Positions 24,482 to 35,295 of a stretch of 64,000 nucleotides of DNA are shown here, piece by piece. Both the position numbers and the translations under genes were made by a program. The DNA is from Glomus cerebriforme (taxonomy: Eukaryota > Glomeromycota > Glomeromycetes > Glomerales > Glomeraceae), in NCBI GenBank assembly GCA_003550305.1, contig QKYT01000255.1, positions 20,448 through 84,447 of the forward strand, read 5' to 3'. Within the stretch, counting starts at the first letter, position 1, and each line of letters begins with the position of its first letter. Below the pieces are notes generated by a model. That model worked only from the letters and a program-made list of their open reading frames with translations, was not told the DNA's origin and did no database searches.

Positions 24482-26250
24482 GTTTACATTATATGCACAC
24501 GCAACCGGTTTTTAGATTAAGAAATATAAGGTTAGCAATTTATTCCGTTTGATGCATTTATAATATGGATTTCCTTTTAATACACATACTCGTTTATCGA
24601 TAAACCCGGAACTTCTTTTTTAGGACAAAATCCGGTAATACAAACCCAATATTTTATAATAAGCCGAATTTTATATAATTATACGAATATAAGATTTTAT
24701 GTAAAAAAAAAGATTATAATCTGTATATATCACAGACCTTTTAAATTTCATTTCTTTTTTTTCAAAATATCATATTATACAATACTTCATTATTTCCTGA
24801 TGATTTATTGAGGATTTTGTATGTCCTACAAAATTTTTAAAGTGAGACACAGTATAACGTTAGTCAGTTAGTGCACTTATAAAAAATGTCGGTTCATGAT
24901 AATTTTAGATATTTCTTTAGCATGATAAAATTATGTTAATCTTTTTGTTTATTTCTCTCTTTTAAACTCTATCTATTTAATTAATTGTTATAAACTAATA
25001 AAGTTATTATTTGTGAACAAATATATTGTGTTGATTTGATTGCTAATCGAAAAATAAAACAAACATAATGCAGGCCAGAACTATAGAACCGGCCTACATT
25101 ATATTCAAATGACACTTATTTTAATCCCGAAATTGATTCATAAATTTACTGCGCAATAATAACCTATAAATTTTTTAAAAAAATGACAAGATATTTAATA
25201 TATTTTTCTGGAATATGAATACAATCATATCAGAATACAAAGAACAAAAAAAAATAATAATCGTTTTCATGAACCTATTATTTCTAGAAAATAAACAGTG
25301 ATTGACGTAAATTACGTTACGGTTGTGTGGGAAGAAAGCAATTCATATTTTGAACGAATTTTAAAGTTTAATTGAAGATATGTATAACCCAGTATCGGGG
25401 ATTTTATCATCAATTCATCATTATTTTTTTTTGTCCATCCGGAACTACTGTACATAAAGAATCGAATAAAAATTTCTCTGATGTACGTATACACGTTAAA
25501 ATCACAAGCCCAATTGGGTAATCAAACAAATTATTACCTTAATTCTTTACATTATCCAATCCTTGATCCGGTTTTATTTGTCCTAATCATGAGTCATGCA
25601 GCAAACAGAAATAAATGAATAACATAACCTTAGATAGTAAAGTTCACTGTAGAATTTTGTTACTTGTCATCTGTGATGCTAATAAACTCCTCAGAAATTC
25701 TGAATGAAAAAATAGTCCAGAAATACTGTAGCTTCATATTGCAAATGTACAATTGCTTTGTCTGGAACTTTTGTTCCCAACAGTTTTGTCAACACTTCGT
25801 CATACTGCATTAGAGCATTATAAATTTATTAAACGAGAAGAAAGTTTTATTCTGTTTATTAAAGTTTATTTTTTTTATCATCATGTAAAAAAAAGGGGTC
25901 AATTTTTTAGTGGAATATAATGAAGAATCAACTAGTATTAGAGCTCCACATCTCCGATAATACTGTAAATCAATTTGACGCGTAGCTAATATATTGATCA
26001 TTTGTCGCCTTATATCTGAAAGCAATTATACATAACAATGTTTTCTAATTTTAAGAACAAAGCTTAAGGGGGTTAAGCATGTATGGAAGTTCATAATCAG
26101 ATTCGTATATAAGGGCTTAACACGACATTTAGTGTCCACCTCTTCAAGTATTAAAAAACTTCGATTGCTTGATTAATAAAAGAAAAGTAAATATACAAAA
26201 AAAAAATCGCTTTTTTCCTAAAATGATGCGATATCCATCATGGATACCTG
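24482..26250. other. Intergenic; small palindrome; unknown minus-strand scraps
   Basis: No confident gene. At 25069-25104 an imperfect palindrome (AATGCAGGCCAGAACTATAG against its mirrored half) resembles MITE ends. On the minus strand, frames at 26025-25810 (QIDLQYYRRCGALIL) and 25805-25690 (ALMQYDEVLTKLLGTKVPDK) look somewhat protein-like and could be exons of a decayed gene. I do not recognise them. Confidence 0.35.
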
Positions 26251-26257
26251 GTGTCTA

Positions 26258-26394
26258 CAGTGGAAAATTGTCCAATTTCCATTAGGTATCTAATAAGTAA
26301 TTTCCAAAAAAAAATGGAAATTCCATTAATATTAGGTGTATATCATGAAAATTGGACAAGTTTCCATAAGATTTTCATACAGTGATTGCAGCTC
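26258..26394. repeat. Hairpin MITE-like element
   Basis: TTGTCCAATTTCCAT on the left and its near reverse complement ATGAAAATTGGACAA on the right, with GGAAAT blocks inward, enclose about 40 bp. The left end begins CAGTGGAAAA and the right flank contains ACAGTG. It is non-coding. Confidence 0.5.
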
Positions 26395-26779
26395 CGAAAG
26401 GACCGGGTTTGAGGTATATATTTGAACTCAACTCGAATTTTATCTACCATTGAAAAGTTATATATTAGTTAACAATATGTTCAGGCAAAGGCATGATTAA
26501 TTGAGTTGGGTTACGGTTACCGATTTATAGTAAAGCTCAGGTCGGGCCAAATATTCGACTATTTCGGAGCAACAGTTGTGATTTTTAGTTGGACTTCCAT
26601 TTATAATTTTTTTCATACCAGAGGTGAAGTCTTGCGTTATCACGTGATTTGGTGTTTTCGGATGACCCGCCTACTACCCGAAAATCCAAAGATAAGACAA
26701 TTATTTATTATTTTTTTTTTACAGATATCATAAATGCTCATGGATATATTCTCACGAATATATATATTAAATGAATTCT

Positions 26780-26990
26780 AGATTACTTACCTGTTGATAA
26801 ACAATATCGTTTCTCAACAAAATTGTGGCGTAATACCCTTCGTTACTCCAGCTTGGTCGAAGTACGCCATGCTTCTAGTATGATCATTTTGTTCATTCAG
26901 CACCTCATGATAAGCTAATCAGACCACCTGTTTGTCTATATTAATGTTACAATGTTTAGACGGCTGATAATGCCCGATCCATCAAATAAA
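26780..26990 (+). pseudogene. Decayed pseudokinase fragment I
   Basis: Activation-segment and C-lobe remnants in shifting frames: VDKQYRFSTKLWRNTL (compare DKQTNRIYGVIPF, read via CGVIPFVTPAW in the next frame), then SMIILFIQHLM, LMLQCLDG and DPSNK. Only about 70 codons of recognisable sequence are left. Confidence 0.65.
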
Positions 26991-26994
26991 TAGA

Positions 26995-27920
26995 TAATTA
27001 TTGGTTAATAATATGTTGCAATAAATTTAATCTGCATTTATTGGCGCAATTTCGATTCAGATTACACGTTACACAACAACAAAAGGAGATGATCTTAAGA
27101 ACTTTAGAAGAAATTTGATCTCAGATATGCAAAATTATAACGTAAATAATAATAACCTACTAAATTAATCATTTGAATTTTCTTTCTTTCACCTTTTCAC
27201 CTTTTTTTTTTCTTATCAAACAAATCTTGCACATCTCATTTTTAAAAAGAGTTTATTAATAACCTCATGATAATAGTACTTCAGTTCTTCTATTGTAAAG
27301 CAATTAAGCTGAATTTGGAAACATCATTTATTTTGCTGGGAAATATTTTGAACGGTTTCTTTCCATTTTCGTATCACAAATAAAAATTTTGTTATTTTTA
27401 AATATTTGATGTAATTTAAACAAATTAATATTGAATAAAGAATGTAACTGCGCCAATTCCATCGGTAATTACCGGACATCAATCGGTATATGCCAAATTT
27501 GTAGATCTCAAATATGTAAATATTATTATTAAATATACATATTTGATAACTTTATCATCTATTTTTTTATTTTAAGAACAAATTATTAGTCGTGCTAATA
27601 ATTTTGTATTACTTTTTAGAATATTTGGATAGGTCATAGATTTATGTTTCTAAATTAGTTTTCTTAAAGGTTGTTAAGTTTGTTACATGATCGTCTGCAA
27701 ATTTCACACACAAACCTATAATGTCACGACTTCATGTGAATAAAAAATAAATAAATAAATAAGATTAGCTGAATCCTGATTTAGGCCTTGTATGGAAAAT
27801 TTTTTATAAATACTGTATGTCCATTCAGCCACCAAAAAATATTAAACAAAAAACCGCAAATATTCTTTTAACAAAATAATAATTACGCAGTAATTTTTTA
27901 AATAATCGAATAATTTTTCT
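26995..27920. other. Intergenic, no gene seen
   Basis: A/T-rich sequence without supported features. A short AATA/AAATA microsatellite lies near 27745. Confidence 0.4.
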
Positions 27921-27928
27921 TATTCAAT

Positions 27929-28700
27929 ATGTTCAATATGTTTGAAAGAAGGATTGTTATTGAACCGATAGGAACTATACATGTTAAAAATGATATTGGA
28001 GAAATAGAAACTGTTTTAAATAATGTAAACTTACAAAGTAAAGCTCAAGAAATTTTAGGGGATACTTGGAAACAAGATTTTGAGAATAAATTCAAGAATA
28101 ACCCATATTACAGTTATCATTTTCCAAATGATAATATCAAAAGATCATTAATCAAATTGATTACAGATTATAGAAAGCGCCACGGAATGATAACGCTTCA
28201 AGAAGCGAGAGCTATTGCTATCAAAGAAATCAACGATTGTTTAAATAATCAAGATTTAGTGGAAGTAAATTATCTTAGTCCAATAGTAGAAATTACAAAT
28301 GACGAATTAGAAAGAAGTAATCAAACTTGGGAGAAACAAATTGAACAAGCTACTGGCATAAATGAAATCGACCTAATCAAAGATCGAGTAATAACAAATA
28401 TTAATAGAGTAGGATTCAGTAAACGAGAACAGCTTCGAATAATGGATTATTCTTATGGAAATTTAATAAAACGAAGACAATGTTATACATATGATGATTT
28501 TTATTATGTAAGATTTTTATTTTTAATTATAATGTTGTGATTTCGTATGATAATAATATTAATAAAAAAAATGAATCTTCGTTATACAGATTGCAAGCGA
28601 CATCAAACTGCTGCAAAAATTGCGATATTGCAATTTTAAAAGAAGTTTGACTGGCGGTAGTCCTAAAAATAGTAGATTTCAACAAATTCGATTTAATTGA
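27929..28700 (+). CDS. Unrecognised protein; second exon from kinase debris
   Basis: A 203-codon frame (27929-28540) is clearly protein-like: charged helices such as IKRSLIKLITDYRKRHGMIT and LQEARAIAIKEINDCLNNQ, with no membrane segment or known motif. I do not recognise it. Either Met1 or Met4 (27938) could start it. A GTAAGA donor at 28508 after DDFYY and an acceptor ATACAG at 28584-28589 would give join(27929..28507,28590..28700), 229 aa, with an 82-bp phase-0 intron. The second exon (IASDIKLLQKLRYCNFKRS...) is the alternative frame of a pseudokinase Cys-ribbon relic. Without splicing the protein ends in a hydrophobic, intron-like tail (VRFLFLIIML). The splice is an inference. Confidence 0.5.
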
Positions 28701-28712
28701 GTATTTTCAAAT
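28560..28712 (+). pseudogene. Decayed pseudokinase fragment J (N-terminus)
   Basis: TDCKRHQTAAK, then in the next frame NCDIAILKEV, then VDFNKFDLIEYF. These match CSDCKRQRTAAAWCKTCDVANLK and IDFDQFDLVKNI of the 23163 gene. A small deletion shifts the frame in the ribbon. The fragment overlaps the proposed last exon of the preceding gene in a different frame. Confidence 0.7.
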
Positions 28713-30088
28713 GCGAAAAATTATGTTTTTTTTTTGACTAAATTATCGCGTAGCTTCTCTCTCAATACTTTTTTTTTTTTAAAAAAAAAGTCCCAAAAAT
28801 CTGGCACATTTGCCGTTGAAATGGGTTATTCTTTGCATCAATGTTGCACTGCTACTTTTAACATTATCAAATCTATAAATATGAATTGTATTCAAATATA
28901 TTGTATATATGTGTATTATAAATTAATTATAATTATCGAATAAATAGGTTTAAAGGGTTTCTATCAGCTATTATCATTAGCACAATAGGAAACAAGTCTA
29001 TTAAAAATAATTTCTAGACATAGTATCCGCTGTTCAGCACGTCTAGGATTTCCGCATCAAAGGTCATTCAAAAAATACAAAGTAATTGCGGTTAGGGATG
29101 CGGGATTAATCGATTATAAAACGGATTATAATAATATTTCTTGAATATAATCTCAATAATATTACTCTAAACTATTATATATTCGTTTTTGATAAAAGTT
29201 TTCGGGAATTAAATTTGCGGAATTTAATAATTTCATGAATCTTACCATTGGAGGGGATATGTTTATTTGTCGCAAATCTGTTTATTTTGTTTTGTTTTAT
29301 TTTATTTTATTTTTATTTATATTTCCTTTTTTTTTGTTGTTTTTTTTTGTTTTTTTTTTTGATGCAGGAATAATTAATATATATATAATGGACGGATGTA
29401 ATAACTCTCATTTTTATTAGGATTGTAAATGCAAATTACTTTGTACGTTTTTACTTTTAAAAAAAAATGGATTATAAAATTATTAAATATTATTAATATT
29501 ATTGGAAATTTTAAATTATTTCTAAAAGAATTTCTTCATTTTAAAATTCAAGTACAGGAATTCCTGATGATTTTATCTTTGAAATTTAAATTAGAGAAAA
29601 TTATCAAGATAGTTTAACAATACATCTAATTGAATTAACACTTCGTTCAATCATAATATCATATCAGTAAATATCAGAGAATGTCAATTTATCACAGTGT
29701 GATACACCTCCCGACTCATTTTTACCGCTAAACGTTGTGATATTAAATCAATAAATATATACAGTATATATCAGGCTTTATCAGCTTCGTAAAAAAATTT
29801 TCAACCTTCTTTCCTAGAAACTTCAATATCAAATAACTTTTAGTGATAGTGCAATAGTCTGGCATATACTGTGTGCAAGGTTTTTTGTAATATCACCCTC
29901 CCAAACCACTCTTCCAACGGAAACTTTTTTTTACAAGTTTTTTAAAGGATACTTTTTTCAATTGTTTTTTATTTTTGGGCATTTCGCAGTTATGTGCGTG
30001 TGGGTGGGTGCATAGCATGCTTATCTTATGGTAAGCCCGTGGGTACCAGTTTTCCCTAACCTATTCCAACCCAACCCCTATCCATAAT
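28713..30088. other. Intergenic, low complexity
   Basis: No supported gene. The T-rich tract 29288-29362 and several T/A runs produce spurious hydrophobic frames. TTAGGGATG at about 29092 resembles a hAT-type terminus but has no partner that I can see. Confidence 0.4.
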
Positions 30089-30248
30089 CAAAAATCCCAG
30101 GTAATTATTCTGGATGCATCAGGTATTACCTGGGGTTTCTAACAAGTTACACTGGATAAATCCAAGTACCCTGGATATATCTGGGGTAACTTGTCAAAAA
30201 CCCCGGGTAATCCATTCACCCAGGATAACTATCATATCTGGGATTTTT
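30089..30248. repeat. 160-bp hairpin MITE (AAAAATCCCAG termini)
   Basis: AAAAATCCCAG opens it and CTGGGATTTTT closes it. Inside, GGGGTTTCTAACAAGTTAC (30132-30150) pairs with GTAACTTGTCAAAAACCCC (30185-30203), and GGATAAATCCA with TGGATATATC. The whole unit therefore folds on itself around about 30168. Non-coding foldback element. Confidence 0.7.
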
Positions 30249-30263
30249 GGTCAGAACGACGCT

Positions 30264-30320
30264 TCATACCTATCCCTATCCCTACCCTTTCCCTATCCTT
30301 TCCCTATCCCAATTCTCATT
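30264..30320 (+). repeat. CCCTAT-type microsatellite
   Basis: Degenerate tandem CCTATC/CCCTAC/CCCTTT units. The reverse-complement type (AGGGAT) occurs at 31521-31590. Confidence 0.8.
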
Positions 30321-30330
30321 CGTACTTGCT

Positions 30331-31069
30331 GCAGTCCCATGGTAGAGCTGGTTGGTTGTGGAACGGCATGGTGCTATGCGAAGGGAGAAGCATAGCGCAC
30401 TTCTAGTAAGTCCAATATTGGTAGGGCCGTAGCACTTATTAACTTATATATTTGTTTACGTAAGTTCTTGCTTTATTTAATCTTAATCAAACTGTTCAGA
30501 CACATTCATTTTTTACTAAATTCAAATTTCTTAATTCTACTATTACTAATGTAAAGTAGATGCTGCGTCAACTGAATGTTTAAATAATAATATTGAAAAT
30601 TTTTTGGCGGATACCTCATCTATAAAGTGAATCATAATAATATTTTAAAAAAAAATTGATGCTCGTTTATTGGGAAAATTGATTTATATTTAGATCCTGC
30701 AAGATTACTATTTAAACTTAATTCTGCTAACTTTTTTTTTTTTATATATACTGAAATATCAACCAGTAATTAAAAGTGTGACGCGTTGAACGTGAATGTC
30801 GCTGTGATTGCCGATCAAAATTCTTAATACATTATAAAACAAACTAGATTATCGATAATGATTCTCTTGAGAATGAATATTTGATTAAATTCCAGAGAAT
30901 ACTTTATACTTTTGAAAATTCACAAGGAAAATGTGAATTAATATCAAAGATATTAAGATCTTTGCAAACAAATTAACAATTTTTATTCTAACGACATTAT
31001 ATTGTAATAATTATTAGCCAATCTTTATAATACATTTATAAGTGAATACCTCACGGTTCAGGAACAAAG
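30331..31069. other. Intergenic, no gene seen
   Basis: A/T-rich after about 30440. No coding frame or RNA gene is supported. Confidence 0.4.
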
Positions 31070-31319
31070 TTCGATATATTAAATTTTTTCCCGTACCGAA
31101 CTAAAGTCACGTGAATGAACATTTGAATTTCGGCAGGAATTAAGATAAAAGTCACTAATTAAAATTAAGTAGGTTTAATTCTGGCCGGAATTCACATGAT
31201 TTTCAGGCAAAATTATAAAACCCGTGATTAAGTTCATATTGATAAGATTTTTTAATAATATTATGACATTGGTTTTTAAAAAAGTTCGGTAAATCAAAAG
31301 TTCGCTATCGAGATTATAC
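31070..31319 (+). mobile_element. Diverged copy of the 9892-10194 MITE
   Basis: Shares in order AAGTTCGATATAT, AAAGTCACGTGAATGA, AATTTCGGC, AAATTAAGTAGGTTTAATTC, GATTTTCAGGCAAAATTATA, GTTCGGTAAATCAA and GTTCGCTATCGAGATTATAC with the first copy. The left end is rearranged, so the terminal CAGT and the TA duplication cannot be placed. Confidence 0.65.
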
Positions 31320-31520
31320 AAAAAAATAGTCTGCGAATAAGGTTCATTGCTAAAATATTATTATGCTTTGAAAAGAAATTAGGTTAACCAATAGCTGTTT
31401 CTCCTGAAACCACGTACTTTGTTCAGGGTAAAAATTGATAACTCACTTTACCATTTGGGCTTGCCGTATTTACCAATTTTTTAAAAAAGTTAACCAAACC
31501 ATAGTAACAATTAGTCTGTA

Positions 31521-31590
31521 AGTAGGGATAGGAATAGGGATAGGGATAGGGATAAGGATAAGGATAAGGATAAAGGTAGGGTGGGGTTAG
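31521..31590 (+). repeat. AGGGAT/AAGGAT microsatellite
   Basis: Tandem GGGATA then AAGGAT units. On the minus strand they would encode Tyr-Pro repeats, inside the frame 31689-31423. That frame may include a real exon remnant (YLPYVTKDFWKKQTKYMVIN), but I do not recognise it. Confidence 0.8.
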
Positions 31591-31699
31591 AGTCTTACTT
31601 GCATGTTTATTAATAACCATGTACTTGGTTTGCTTCTTCCAAAAATCCTTTGTGACGTAAGGAAGATACATAAACGACCCCTCCTTCAAAAACCAGTAG

Positions 31700-32760
31700 A
31701 TTTATGACGGACTATTAGTATTAGGATCTGCTCTTTCAGAGCTAATGGACCTTATAGAAAGGGACTAAAAGGTCCTTAAAAAAAAAGCTTATTTGGTGTA
31801 TCATTTGGTGCTTCTATTAATGCTGCATCTTTTGGTCCAAGTTCATGAAAAGTGTTTGACATTTGAACTTGTTGTCAAAGGAGGAATGATTTTCTTGTTC
31901 TTCAAGTAAGGGTTGAGAACCAGAAAGTATTTTATAAAAATATAATAGAAATTCTTCTTTAACAAGGAAGAAAGATAAAAGCATTCGCTATATTTGGATG
32001 TACTCATGGTTGGTAATAGAAACTTGTTACTTTAGGCGGAAATGAGTATGAAAATTAAAAATGCCTAGTGAATCATGATTGTGATATTAGAATTCTGATT
32101 TATAAAAAATGAGTCAAAATTACAATGATTATGCATGCGAAACTTCGTTATTAGATAATTCGTATGACTCATGATTTATTTATTATTTATGACTCATAAT
32201 TGTTAAAAATCGTGTTTATCAAAGAAACTTATGATAGTATAATAAAAATTTTTATGCGTTGCACAATACTTTACACAATTTACAATAATAAATTAAATAT
32301 AATAATGGTACAATTAGAGTTTGTTTCAGTACTTATTATATAAATTGATTTTACATTAAACTGTTTTTTTTTAAAAAAAAAATCAATAACTTAATATTTT
32401 AAACATATAAAATTGCTATCAAATTTTTAAATTTCGACAAAACGTAAATTGGAGGGTTCGTTATATCAAATTCTGACTATATTGAAAGAAAATTACTGTT
32501 TTGTCAAATAAAGTATAATACCATAACAAGTGACTTGGTATCATCATAATTCGTAAAAAAAAAAAGAAAATATTATTTTAAACTCGAGAAAAAACATTTA
32601 ACCAAACTTGTTTCTACTACTGCAATTCATCACCTGTCCCAGCGTCAAGACACAAATGCTTTCCATCTATATTAAGTTAAACAAATTGTGAAACGCCCTT
32701 TGTTTACGGAACTTAAAACAGATTATTTAAATTACAGAGCGCTATTATGAGGAGAGTAAT
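31700..32760. other. Intergenic with minus-strand protein-like scrap
   Basis: Minus strand near 31880-31785 reads QVQMSNTFHELGPKDAALIE, an open, protein-like stretch of about 32 codons with stops on both sides. It is probably a decayed exon of unknown identity. The rest is non-coding. Confidence 0.3.
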
Positions 32761-32762
32761 AC

Positions 32763-32903
32763 ACAGTGTAATTGCTAAATGTCATTGCAGGTGATCATCA
32801 CCGCACCAGCATTAGAGTAGAATTTTGGGCAGAGTTTCAATTACAATTTTAATTCTACCCGAACTTACTGGTAAGGTGACCTGCGATGACATTTAGCAAT
32901 ACT
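32763..32903. repeat. 141-bp hairpin MITE
   Basis: ATTGCTAAATGTCATTGCAG at the left end is mirrored by CTGCGATGACATTTAGCAAT at the right, with one mismatch. Inner blocks GTAGAATTTTGGGC and AATTCTACCCG are also opposed. It is close to a perfect foldback and non-coding. Confidence 0.75.
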
Positions 32904-34140
32904 CATGAAAAGAAAATAATATGCATAAAGATTTCTTATGGATAGATTTGATACATTCAGACTCATCTCCAAAATCATTTAAAAGGAAATTACGTTAGTA
33001 AAAATTTCTTTTACTGCTGATGTATCTGATGTATCATCGTTTTAAACGAAGAGGCAACGAATATATTAGATTAATAATATCGATATTGGAAAATTTTTGG
33101 TGATACTTTTTTATTATTTAAGAAAGAAAATTTCCATGTTTTATTAATTATAATAAAAGTGTATAAAAAAATATCGAGTTGGATCTGTTTTTTTTTTAGG
33201 ATTTATTTTCATATAGGAAGAGGGAACATTTTGTCAATATACGCCAATTTTAGGACGTCTAATGAATAAAATGATGTCATAAAATCAATGATTCAATGAT
33301 TAACCTTTATATTTTTTTTATTTTGTGGAACTTTCTTATTTTTTCTACCTTTATGTTTTCTACCTTTATGTACCAAATATAGTATATAAACTAAGAAAAA
33401 TAGAATTCACTAGTTACAGAGTAACATATCACAAGTGATCCTAAACGTTCCTGTGGAACTGATCAGACGCTGATATTATTATCCGTAGTCGAATTCCTGT
33501 CATTGATATCTGAGTTTATTTTAAATATATACAAAAAATTATTATATGTCCTCTGTTGTTAACTATATCCGAATACTAGTCTCTTTATCTATAGCCGAAA
33601 TGTGGTAACTTCTTTTTATCCTAGAATGGCTGAACAAAGACATTAATCGAAGGAAATAAAAGTTGCGTAAGTTTATGTAGCTAATATAACTCACGGAGTG
33701 TGGAATAAGTCATTTGTATGACGTATAAACGCGATACAGTATAATTTATGAACCACAGTGGGTGATTTCCATTGTTAAAAATCACATTTAGCACATTTGG
33801 AGTAACGCGAATTTAAAATAGGTTTTTCAATACGGAAGAGTTTATAAAAGTTATCAGCAGTTAAAAAAAAAATAAATGATCTTATTCAAAGTATTACTTT
33901 GAAATTTTAAAGACCTTTAAAAAAAAAAAGAATAATCTTCAGGAGTAAATCAAGTTGAAAACTGGAAATATTTAAGTTCGTTATTGCATGTAAATTCACA
34001 GAATTTGGTTAAGTCTGGCTTATTTTTGTATTCAATTATCACATGAGTTGAAAAAAAGGAAATTATAAAAGTAAATCGTAATAAAGAAAAAGGGTATAAA
34101 TATGGTAAATCACGGAAGTTACCTGTTTTCTTCCGAATGA
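32904..34140. other. Intergenic upstream of F-box gene
   Basis: No gene seen. T- and A-runs increase toward the F-box start. Confidence 0.4.
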
Positions 34141-34147
34141 AAAATTT

Positions 34148-34206
34148 CTTTTTTTTAAAAAAAGTTTTTTTTTAAAACTCTGAAACTTTTTAAAAAAAAA
34201 ATTTTT
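34148..34206. promoter_or_regulatory. Alternating T/A tracts before F-box ATG
   Basis: T8A7, then T9A4, then T5A10T5 within 60 bases, ending four bases before the ATG. Poly(dA:dT) tracts of this kind exclude nucleosomes in other fungi. A promoter role here is inferred from position. Confidence 0.4.
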
Positions 34207-34209
34207 CAT

Positions 34210-35295
34210 ATGAAATCAAACGTACCAGTGGAAATTTTACAAAATATTTTTGAAATCTATAATCATGATATTAAATCACTACATTCTACCTTGCTTGTTA
34301 ATCGATATTGGGCAAGAGTAGTAGTATGTATTCTTTGGCGATATCCATTAGAATTTGCAAGTACATTTACGGATTCTAATTGTGTATCTAAAAAATTATT
34401 GGACGTGTATCGTAGATGCATTAAATCCGAAGAACTTCTCTTTGATTATCCTACATTTTTAAAAAGGTTAAACTGGAAATATCTCAAATATGAACATGAT
34501 GGAAAACAAATATTTCAAATGCTTTTACAAAAAAGTAAATGTTTAACACATTTAACGATTGACTCATATAATAATCATATTGGTATTTATGAAAATTTTG
34601 ATATAATATTAAATGAAGAAATTTTACAAAATCCATTTTTAAAAAAAATTAAAATCTTAGAAATTAGTGATTTGATCCCTAAAAATCTCTTAATACTTTC
34701 AAAATCTTGTAATTATATTGAAACTCTTACCATTGAATGTGTTGGAGAAAATCAAGAAATTTTTCATTTCATACAATTTCAATATAATTTAAAAAACCTT
34801 TTTATTTTATATTCATTTCCATCATTTAAAAATTCTTTAAATTTTAATCCTCATTTATTAACAAACATAAAATTTATTAATAGAAATGATCATTATTTTA
34901 ATCATTCGTTAGATATTTTAAAAGTTTGTTCGAAATTAGAAAATTTAGAATTTTATAAATGGAATATTTTGTTAAATGAATCTCAAGAATTTTCGAAAAT
35001 TCATTTTTCAAATCTCAAATCTTTAAAATTTGAATATTCGGAACTTCCCTTTACAACTTTAAAAGAAATTATTGAAATCAATGGATCTAATTTAAAAGAA
35101 TTATTATTTATATATGAAAATTATAATGTATATGAATTGGAATTATTATCAGAATCTATATGTAAATCTTGTAGATTATCCTTTTTAACATTACAAGTTT
35201 ATCGAGACAACTCTGGTAAATGTCGAAATTTTATTAAAAATCTTGAAAAATCACCTATTAATATAGTAACTATTTTAGATGTATTAAATAGATAA
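34210..35295 (+). CDS. F-box protein with LRR-like repeats
   Basis: Single-exon gene, 361 aa. Residues about 5-45 form an F-box (VPVEILQNIFEIYNHDIKSL ... LLVNRYWARVVVCILW), the Skp1-binding motif of SCF ubiquitin ligases. The rest is irregular leucine-rich sequence (LKILEISDLIP, LKSLKFEYSELPFTTLKEII, LKELLFIYENYN), likely the substrate-binding surface. This matches the greatly expanded intronless F-box family of arbuscular mycorrhizal fungi. The start is the first Met, directly after a T/A-tract leader. The frame is intact. Its target is unknown. No partner gene lies next to it. Confidence 0.9.
   Translation: MKSNVPVEILQNIFEIYNHDIKSLHSTLLVNRYWARVVVCILWRYPLEFASTFTDSNCVSKKLLDVYRRCIKSEELLFDYPTFLKRLNWKYLKYEHDGKQIFQMLLQKSKCLTHLTIDSYNNHIGIYENFDIILNEEILQNPFLKKIKILEISDLIPKNLLILSKSCNYIETLTIECVGENQEIFHFIQFQYNLKNLFILYSFPSFKNSLNFNPHLLTNIKFINRNDHYFNHSLDILKVCSKLENLEFYKWNILLNESQEFSKIHFSNLKSLKFEYSELPFTTLKEIIEINGSNLKELLFIYENYNVYELELLSESICKSCRLSFLTLQVYRDNSGKCRNFIKNLEKSPINIVTILDVLNR

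Noticed and set aside
25312..25494. 60-codon minus-strand ORF
   Set aside because: No recognisable domain and no splice partners found.
29235..29420. Phe-rich 61-codon ORF
   Set aside because: Translation of a T-rich low-complexity tract.
30264..30320. CCCTAT array considered as a telomere
   Set aside because: Internal, degenerate and not the TTAGGG-type repeat expected; unrelated sequence continues on both sides.
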